A stretch of DNA of 16,733 nucleotides from an uncultured Caryophanales bacterium. Its GTDB lineage: Bacteria; Bacillota_I; Bacilli_A; RF39; UBA660. Under the pieces are notes generated by a model. The model saw nothing but the letters and a program-made list of their open reading frames with translations, ran no database searches and had not been told where the DNA came from. The stretch spans positions 1-16,733 of the forward strand of contig CAMSXY010000012.1 of the NCBI GenBank assembly GCA_947065955.1, written 5' to 3'. The position numbers and the translations under genes are program-made. This document shows positions 1-6,248 of this stretch, piece by piece; the stretch's first letter is position 1; each line of letters opens with the position of its first letter.

Positions 1-2147
1 GTTCTTTGACTTTAACAGATAAGTATATAGAATCTGACGATAAGACCTGTTGTTCCGTGACAGAATATGATCCAGATGTCATGAAAAATGCGATTGGGAA
101 TGCAGGACTTATAGGTGGAGTAACCCAAGATAACTTTCTAGAACTGATAAGTGGAGAGTATTCTGAATTTTATAACTTTTGTCAAGGGGGAGGAGGAGAC
201 AACCCAAATCCTCCAGGGACACAGAGTTCTAGAAATTGTAGATTTACGCCTTCTACCGATTGTCCAAATTGTGATATTAATGAAAGCACTGGAACCATAG
301 GAGAAGTGATCAGTGGGGGACACGACCCCAAATATTGTATATTAACTAATAGCTTTTATAAAGAAGCAGACTATAAATATTGTAAAGTTTATTGTAAAAC
401 AACCGCTGAATATTCCCTTCCTAGTAAAGGCTTTACAATTGCAGGAGGGCAACACTTTACTTTAGGAGGACAAGGACTATTTTCTCCTATTACAATGAAT
501 ATCAAAAAAGAATGCTATGCTGAAATCAATCAATCCTTATTTTCGTATGAGTTAAACAAAAAAAATGAAGCATATGAAGCGACCTATAATGCTTATCAGG
601 AAAAAATAGCAATGTATAAATTATATACAAGTTCCTCAGTAAAAACCGACACTGGCTCTCCAACAAAATCACCAATTTGTGGATGCAAATATTCAACAGA
701 TAACTTTAATTGTTGTAAAGATCAAGGGAAAGAAGTTACAGATGAAAAATCTTATACAACAGAAGAAGAAATGAAAGAATATCAAGATAAGGGATATAGT
801 TGCGATAATGGAAGTTGTAAGAAGTATGGAGATCTTACTTGTTTAACTCCTGATTATACAGGATTTTCGTATATTAAAGGAGGAGATTTCAAATACGATG
901 TTTTATTAAATACAGAAGCCAGCAAAAAGAAATATCCTGAAAAAATTGGAAAGGGAAAAGCTGAAAATATTTGCATTCCTGAAGATCAAACGACAGAGGA
1001 GGCAAAAGAAGCTCAAAAAGAAGAACTTGAGAAGGCAGAAGAAGACTTGAAAAAACATAAACAAAAAGACCCAACAGCAGACGTAATTGGTTCCATATTA
1101 CAATGTGAAAGTTGGGTTGCAAGTTCTCATTTTAAAATTGGAAATGTTAATCCAACCCTTTCTTTTGAAACTAACGATTTGAATTATCCCTATTCAGGGG
1201 TTTTATCAAAGACTTATTCTGAAACTTCGGAGGTAAAGTATTATGGAAAAAATAAATTTTACTTTAGAGATGACATAGTAGATGATGAGTATTTTGTGGA
1301 GGGAGGAAGAGTTCGAAGAGATCCATCTGCTTATATATTAAGACCAACAACAGATGGGAAAGGGGAGGTAAAATGGGAATCTGCTAATAATATTATAGAA
1401 AATGAAGGAATTGGACTTATATCAGAAGTCACTTATACTTATAATCTTCCACAGAATACCTATAATTACATAGATAAAGTAACCTCTATCCCATCTCATA
1501 CGAAACCCAACGGAACCAATTATTTAACGATAGGATATGGAAATATTCCTATTGCTTTGGATCAAGAAGTTGGAATGTATGATATTTCCATAATCATTGA
1601 TAGTTTTGGAGCAACCGAAATGAAATTGAATCGTTATTTAAAACAAGGAAAAGTTTCAGGATGTGAATATAAAGATACTTGTCAAATTAACGTTGGACAG
1701 GATATACAAATAAATCCACCAGGATCCAATCAATCTTACTTGGATGTTGTCTATAGACCAATTTCTTTAAAAAATCCATTTATTATTCAAACCTTGAATA
1801 GAAATAATCAAGGAAAAACAGGAGATAATTGGTGTGATAAAGAAGATTGTAGTCCGAATAATGCTACCGTTTCTAAATACATTACGAATAACCGAGGCGT
1901 TAATAGCGAAGAAATCTATAAAAAAGAACCTATGTATAGAATAACGCTTACACCAGCCCGAATTTTAGAAATTCGAAAGTATAATAATACTACAACCTAT
2001 GATGATTTTAATTTAATTTGTAATGGAGGAACTGGAAAAGAATGTAGAAGTGAATTCATTCGAAATGCTTATAAAAATTATTTTGACTCTACTTGTGGAG
2101 TAGGTACCTGGGATGCCTGTGATAAAATAGATGGTATAAAAAGATAA
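1..2147 (+). CDS. Cys-rich secreted protein, 5'-truncated tandem paralog
   Basis: No family recognised. The frame is already open at base 1, so the gene starts upstream. A TTG at position 6 could be mistaken for a start, but the downstream paralog reads straight through the same codons. What is visible corresponds to residues from about 508 to the end of that paralog. In order it has: a Cys-Cys module (CCSVTEY) ending in FCQGGGGD; a conserved block with CPNCD, HDPKYC and GGQHFTLGG; a copy-specific Cys-rich segment (about bases 520-845); a Lys/Glu-rich, probably coiled-coil stretch (about 985-1075); and a long conserved C-terminal block from about 1449, ending DKIDGIKR. There is no C-terminal membrane helix or LPXTG motif, so the product is probably released or held non-covalently. 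Many paired cysteines suggest disulfides outside the cytoplasm. The signal peptide is inferred from the paralog. Confidence is high for the gene; its function is unknown. Confidence 0.9.
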   Translation, partial: SLTLTDKYIESDDKTCCSVTEYDPDVMKNAIGNAGLIGGVTQDNFLELISGEYSEFYNFCQGGGGDNPNPPGTQSSRNCRFTPSTDCPNCDINESTGTIGEVISGGHDPKYCILTNSFYKEADYKYCKVYCKTTAEYSLPSKGFTIAGGQHFTLGGQGLFSPITMNIKKECYAEINQSLFSYELNKKNEAYEATYNAYQEKIAMYKLYTSSSVKTDTGSPTKSPICGCKYSTDNFNCCKDQGKEVTDEKSYTTEEEMKEYQDKGYSCDNGSCKKYGDLTCLTPDYTGFSYIKGGDFKYDVLLNTEASKKKYPEKIGKGKAENICIPEDQTTEEAKEAQKEELEKAEEDLKKHKQKDPTADVIGSILQCESWVASSHFKIGNVNPTLSFETNDLNYPYSGVLSKTYSETSEVKYYGKNKFYFRDDIVDDEYFVEGGRVRRDPSAYILRPTTDGKGEVKWESANNIIENEGIGLISEVTYTYNLPQNTYNYIDKVTSIPSHTKPNGTNYLTIGYGNIPIALDQEVGMYDISIIIDSFGATEMKLNRYLKQGKVSGCEYKDTCQINVGQDIQINPPGSNQSYLDVVYRPISLKNPFIIQTLNRNNQGKTGDNWCDKEDCSPNNATVSKYITNNRGVNSEEIYKKEPMYRITLTPARILEIRKYNNTTTYDDFNLICNGGTGKECRSEFIRNAYKNYFDSTCGVGTWDACDKIDGIKR

Positions 2148-2150
2148 TAC

Positions 2151-2171
2151 AGAAAGAAATTTTCTTTTTTT
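2151..2171 (+). terminator. Weak intrinsic terminator after the first paralog
   Basis: A 5-bp stem, AGAAA with TTTCT, closes a 5-base loop and runs into a T-tract four bases after the stop codon. The stem is all weak pairs except one. The same arrangement with a stronger stem follows the second paralog, which supports the call by position. Confidence 0.5.
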
Positions 2172-2327
2172 CAAAAATCTCCTTATAAAGAAAATTAAAA
2201 ATACTTAATTTAAGTCTTTATCAAAAATAAATATAATATCCTAAAAAAGAAAACTTTCTTTAGAATATAAAGAAGGTAAGATAAAAAATTAACCCTTTTA
2301 ATGTATAGATCTCTTTAAAAAAAAATG

Positions 2328-2366
2328 AAAAAAAGGACTTTAAAAAGTAAAAAAATCCTTTTTTTT
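2328..2366 (+). terminator. Terminator-like hairpin in the leader between the paralogs
   Basis: A7GG at 2328-2336 pairs with CCT7 at 2357-2365. A nested inner stem, ACTTT with AAAGT (2337-2348), has a two-base loop as drawn and probably opens further. A T-rich tail follows. It ends six bases before the -35 of the downstream gene, so it would block read-through from the first paralog, or end a short transcript made inside the gap. Confidence 0.55.
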
Positions 2367-2371
2367 CTTTA

Positions 2372-2400
2372 TTGAAGGAGATTTTTTTTGATGATACAAT
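2372..2400 (+). promoter_or_regulatory. Sigma-A promoter with T8 spacer tract
   Basis: TTGAAG (2372-2377) and TACAAT (2395-2400) are separated by exactly 17 bases, and a TG one base before the -10 makes it an extended -10. The spacer contains eight consecutive T (2382-2389). Transcription would start near 2407. The ribosome site AGAGGGG (2421-2427) lies five bases before the ATG at 2433. Confidence 0.75.
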
Positions 2401-2432
2401 CTCATTAAGTTATAGCTTAAAGAGGGGATTGT
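2397..2432 (+). repeat. Nested inverted repeat over promoter -10 and ribosome site
   Basis: ACAATC at 2397-2402 is matched by GATTGT at 2427-2432, just before the start codon. Nested inside is a near-palindrome of 16 bases, with TTAAG and CTTAA as its outer arms. The outer left arm overlaps the -10 and probably is not in the mRNA, so this fits a protein operator better than an RNA hairpin. The inner hairpin would be transcribed, beside the ribosome site. Confidence 0.4.
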
Positions 2433-5400
2433 ATGAAAAAAAACATAGTATGGATTATTCTTTTAATAACATTTCTAACAATAAATATGGAAGTAAAAGC
2501 AGCGGGAAGTAACTCTTCTATCGCAGGAAGCGGATCTGGAGGAGGAGGAGCAGATTGTTGGGCTCATGGATGTCGTACTTATGGAGTGGCTGGAATTCGT
2601 GTTTCCATTGTAAATGGAAAAGGAAGTAAAATTGGAACAACCCTCGATTATTATGGAACGAATATAGGAGCACAGTGGAATAGTGGAACCCATTATTATG
2701 TTTCCAGTAGATCAATAAAAAGTGGAAGTCATGCATCCGTTTCAACAGGAGCATTTAGTGCTATTACAGCAGGAAACAGTATTTCTAATCTACCAGGATC
2801 TGCTCCAAGTTTAAATGGAGGGTATTCAAATAAATCCTTATCCAGTATCAACTTTTCAAGTGTAGCTTCTTATTTTAATAGCCTATCGACTAGTTTTAAT
2901 CAAGTGGCTCAAAGTTGTAAAGATGCAGCTGCTTGTAAAGCAAACTTAAAAAAAACAACGATGTATGCGCTTTTAAAAAAACATGGTATAAGTGATACCA
3001 ATGCTACCAATTGTGAGTATTTAAAAGATGTATATATATTAGTAGAACCTATTTCTATGGTGGCTATTGGGAATGATGCAGGAACCAGTGGAACCAACGG
3101 ATCCTTGGCAAAATACTTTATAGGAACCTCAACCGAAATAGCTTATATTATAAAAAATCCAAGCAAAGTAAAAGCTAAGGCGACTCATGTAGAAGGAATC
3201 GCAATCGGGACAATTGGTGGCTATATTACTATGCCAAATACTTTAGAGGGATTTTATTTAAATCCTGTAAGTGGAACCGCAACGGCAAGTGATTTATTAA
3301 ATAATGCATCAGGGTATGGAGCAGGAGCGCTTTATGTATGGGATAAAGGAATTGATTGTCCTCCAGAAAAAGTATATTGTAAGTTAAATGCAACAGGAAC
3401 AAAATTATTATCAATAGGAGAAAATGGAGAAGAAAAAAAAGATCCTAAACTATGTTGTAATATTAATAATTATGAGTTTGGAAAGCAATCGGAAAAAGAT
3501 TTAAAAGAGAGTAAGTGGTATAAAGACTTTCCTTGTGAAGAGCCAACGCCACCACCTCCATTATGTAATTTATCGAACTTAACAGATCCACAGTGTTGTA
3601 ATATGACTTCTGTGGATGGAGAGTATAATTATTCCGAAAAAGATCGAGAGACAATAGGTGGATCAACTCAATTTAGATTAGATCAATATTTAAAAAAGAA
3701 ACATAATGAATTTTATAAAAAATATTGTGAACAAGAGATAGAATCAAAATGTAAAGTAGAAAATATAGGGGAATACAGTAAAAAAGGCCAACTAACTTGT
3801 TGTAGTATAAAAACAGGATCTACCGATAATTATAAAAAAGAGGATTTAAGAAACATATTAGGAAGTATAATTACGCAAGCAAAGTTTGATGAATATTTAA
3901 AGAAAAATCATAAAGATTATTATGACCAATGTCATGAAGGGGATAAAAAATATTGTTCTTTGACTTTAACAGATAAGTATATAGAATCTGACGATAAGAC
4001 CTGTTGTTCCGTGACAGAATATGATCCAGATGTCATGAAAAATGCGATTGGGAATGCAGGACTTATAGGTGGAGTAACCCAAGATAACTTTCTAGAACTG
4101 ATAAGTGGAAGATATTCTGAATTTTATAACTTTTGTCAAGGGGGAGGAGGAGACACACCCAATCCACCCACCCCACCAGGGGTAGTAGATTCTAGACAAT
4201 GTTTATATAATCCTTCCACGGATTGTCCAAATTGTAATATGACAGGAAGTACAGGAATTATAGGAGATATTATTAGTGGAGGACATGATCCGAAGTACTG
4301 TATCTTAACCCATGGTCAGTATAGAGAAACAAAATATGAATACTGTGAAATTTATTGTAAACCAACCGCAGAATATTCCCTTCCTAATAAAGGGTTTTCA
4401 ATTGCAGGAGGGCAACATTTTACTTTAGGAGGACAAGGACAATTTTCTCCTATTACGATGAATATTAAAAAAGAATGTTATGCACAAATTCATACACAAA
4501 AATTCGTCAACGATTTAATAAAGAAGAATGTAACATATGAAAACTTTTATAATGATTACCAGGAAATAATAAAAAACTATGAAACTTTATTAAATAATGG
4601 AGTCGCCTACGAAATAGGATCCCCTTCCAAAACACCAGAATGTGGTTATGCCAATAATATATCAGGAACTGCTGTAGATCCAAAAGGCGTATCCCATAGG
4701 TATAATTTTTCTCATTGTACTGCTTATGGATTTGATGCCCATTGGGTTTATCCCTCTTGTTATGAGGTTCCTATAGTAACTCCAGAAGGAGAAACAACCA
4801 CGACCGTATGTCCCTCTCCTTATATAAGTTATTATACGGTCTCTTGTGCAAATAATGATTATACAGGAAGGGAATACTTTGTAGGTGGCGATTTTGAATA
4901 TTCCGTTTTAGCGAATACGGTTTCTAATATGATAAAATATCCAGATAAAGTCGCAAAAGGAACTGCGAAAAAAATGTGTACTACGGAAAAGAAAAGTAAA
5001 GAAGAATTAGAACAAGAATATAGGGATAAGATTGATAAGGCAAAAGAAAGTTTAGAACATTTGAAAACATCAAATCCAGCAGGAACGATTATAACAGATT
5101 TTAAAAGATGTGAAGCCTGGATCCAAGATAAAAGTTTTATAGATCGAAAAGTTAATCCCAATATTTCTTTTGAAACAAACGGCTTAAATTATGCTTATTC
5201 AGGAGATCTAAATAAAACCTTTTCCGATACCATAACACCCAAATATTATGTGGACAATGGAGCATTTTATTTTAAAGAACCAATGGCAGGTGCTTCTTAT
5301 CTTATAGAGACCGAAAGAATAAATATGTCCCAAATGGCTTATATATTAGAACCTAAAGAGGGAGGAGGAAGTGAAGTACAATGGGTTTTTATTCCTAATT

Positions 5401-6161
5401 TGCTAAAAAATGATGCAATCGGAGTTACTTTTGAAAGAACTTTCACTTATAATCTTCCATGGAATACCTACAATTACATAGATAAAGTAACCTCTATTCC
5501 TTCGCATACGAAACCCAATGGAACCAATTATGTAATGATTCCTTACGGAAATATTCCTATTGCTTTGGATCAAGAAGTTGGAACGTATGATATTTCCCTG
5601 ACAATCAATAGTTTTGGAGCAACCGAAAGAAACTTAAATCGTTATTTAGAGCAGGGAAAAGTTTCAGGATGTGAATATAAAGATACTTGCCAAATGAATG
5701 TCGGACAAGATATACAAATAAATCCACCAGGAGCAAACCAATCTTATTTGGATGTTGTTTATAGACCAATTTCCTTAAAAAATCCATTTATTGTTCAAAA
5801 CTTAAATAGAAATAACCAAGGAAAAACTGGGGAAAACTGGTGCGATAAAGAAGATTGTAGTTCCAATAATGCAACCGTTTCAAAATACATTACCAATAAC
5901 CGAGGAGTCAGTAGTGAAGACCTATATAAAAAAGAACCGATGTATAAAATAACTCTTACAACAGCTCGAATTTTAGAAATTCGAAAATATAATAATACTA
6001 CAACCTACGATGATTTTAATTTAACTTGTAATGGCGAAAATGGAAAAGAATGTAAAAGTACCTTTATTCGAAATAGTAACTACCAATCCTATTTTGCTTC
6101 TACTTGTGGGATAAATGGAGATTGGAATGCCTGTGATAAAATGGATGGTATAAAAAGATAA
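2433..6161 (+). CDS. Large Cys-rich secreted protein, complete tandem paralog
   Basis: No family recognised. The ATG has a good ribosome site and begins a signal peptide: MKKN, then a hydrophobic core, with likely cleavage after about residue 23 (VKA). Residues about 25-330 form a Gly/Ser/Thr-rich domain with few cysteines. Residues 378-432, 440-500 and 508-568 are three related modules, each opening with Cys, holding a CC pair and closing with a Cys after a Tyr-rich helix. Then come a short Pro linker, a conserved Cys block (from about 586), a copy-specific segment (about 684-808), a Lys/Glu-rich helix (about 850-885), and a C-terminal block (from about 1010) nearly shared with the upstream gene. 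It ends DKMDGIKR with no anchor. The presence of a signal peptide, many cysteines and no transmembrane exit segment suggests a disulfide-rich exported protein, possibly an adhesin or surface-layer component; that role is inference. A8 follows the ATG directly. Confidence 0.93.
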   Translation: MKKNIVWIILLITFLTINMEVKAAGSNSSIAGSGSGGGGADCWAHGCRTYGVAGIRVSIVNGKGSKIGTTLDYYGTNIGAQWNSGTHYYVSSRSIKSGSHASVSTGAFSAITAGNSISNLPGSAPSLNGGYSNKSLSSINFSSVASYFNSLSTSFNQVAQSCKDAAACKANLKKTTMYALLKKHGISDTNATNCEYLKDVYILVEPISMVAIGNDAGTSGTNGSLAKYFIGTSTEIAYIIKNPSKVKAKATHVEGIAIGTIGGYITMPNTLEGFYLNPVSGTATASDLLNNASGYGAGALYVWDKGIDCPPEKVYCKLNATGTKLLSIGENGEEKKDPKLCCNINNYEFGKQSEKDLKESKWYKDFPCEEPTPPPPLCNLSNLTDPQCCNMTSVDGEYNYSEKDRETIGGSTQFRLDQYLKKKHNEFYKKYCEQEIESKCKVENIGEYSKKGQLTCCSIKTGSTDNYKKEDLRNILGSIITQAKFDEYLKKNHKDYYDQCHEGDKKYCSLTLTDKYIESDDKTCCSVTEYDPDVMKNAIGNAGLIGGVTQDNFLELISGRYSEFYNFCQGGGGDTPNPPTPPGVVDSRQCLYNPSTDCPNCNMTGSTGIIGDIISGGHDPKYCILTHGQYRETKYEYCEIYCKPTAEYSLPNKGFSIAGGQHFTLGGQGQFSPITMNIKKECYAQIHTQKFVNDLIKKNVTYENFYNDYQEIIKNYETLLNNGVAYEIGSPSKTPECGYANNISGTAVDPKGVSHRYNFSHCTAYGFDAHWVYPSCYEVPIVTPEGETTTTVCPSPYISYYTVSCANNDYTGREYFVGGDFEYSVLANTVSNMIKYPDKVAKGTAKKMCTTEKKSKEELEQEYRDKIDKAKESLEHLKTSNPAGTIITDFKRCEAWIQDKSFIDRKVNPNISFETNGLNYAYSGDLNKTFSDTITPKYYVDNGAFYFKEPMAGASYLIETERINMSQMAYILEPKEGGGSEVQWVFIPNLLKNDAIGVTFERTFTYNLPWNTYNYIDKVTSIPSHTKPNGTNYVMIPYGNIPIALDQEVGTYDISLTINSFGATERNLNRYLEQGKVSGCEYKDTCQMNVGQDIQINPPGANQSYLDVVYRPISLKNPFIVQNLNRNNQGKTGENWCDKEDCSSNNATVSKYITNNRGVSSEDLYKKEPMYKITLTTARILEIRKYNNTTTYDDFNLTCNGENGKECKSTFIRNSNYQSYFASTCGINGDWNACDKMDGIKR
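3564..4136 (+). repeat. Three tandem CC-modules inside the Cys-rich gene
   Basis: Units run at 3564-3728 (55 codons), 3750-3932 (61) and 3954-4136 (61). Each starts with Cys-x-Leu/Val, has a CC pair (QCCNM, TCCSI, TCCSV), continues with an Asp/Glu/Lys-rich helix, and ends Tyr-x-x-Cys or similar (KKYC, YDQC, YNFC). They are related at the protein level but well diverged. The third is the unit shared almost identically with the upstream gene. Confidence 0.75.
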
Positions 6162-6162
6162 T

Positions 6163-6188
6163 AAAAAAAGGAATTTTCCTTTTTTTTT
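6163..6188 (+). terminator. Intrinsic terminator after the second paralog
   Basis: Directly after the TAA, A7GGA pairs with TCCT7 around the loop ATTT, a 10-bp stem whose 3' arm doubles as the U-tract. It separates the surface-protein pair from polA. Confidence 0.8.
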
Positions 6189-6217
6189 CGGAATAACTAT
6201 CTATAAGTTTTAGAATT

Positions 6218-6226
6218 TGATATAAT
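6218..6226 (+). promoter_or_regulatory. polA: Extended -10 promoter of polA
   Basis: TGATATAAT at 6218-6226 is a perfect TATAAT with the TG extension. The hexamer 17 bases upstream (TATCTA) is a poor -35, as often seen with extended -10 promoters. The ribosome site AGTAGGA lies at 6237-6243, five bases before the ATG at 6249. Confidence 0.65.
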
Positions 6227-6248
6227 AAAAAAAGAAAGTAGGAAACTT

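Larger units (their letters stand above)
2148..2371. other. A+T-rich spacer between the paralogs, no gene seen
   Basis: The stretch before the promoter of the second paralog holds two terminator-like hairpins and a TATAAT at 2232-2237 whose upstream partner (TTTAAG at 2209-2214) is poor. The only ATG-led frames are a few codons long. Homopolymer runs, including A9 at 2317-2325, are frequent. I see no credible coding region. Confidence 0.6.

Noticed and set aside
6..8. TTG as the start of the first gene
   Set aside because: The frame is open to base 1 and the same codons are internal in the intact paralog, so the gene is truncated by the window.
4859..5161. A 100-codon reverse-strand open frame inside the second Cys-rich gene
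   Set aside because: It lies opposite a long, clearly conserved coding region, lacks a ribosome site, and has the hydrophobic composition expected from reading Lys/Glu-rich A+T-rich codons backwards. The other reverse-strand frames in the window have the same look.
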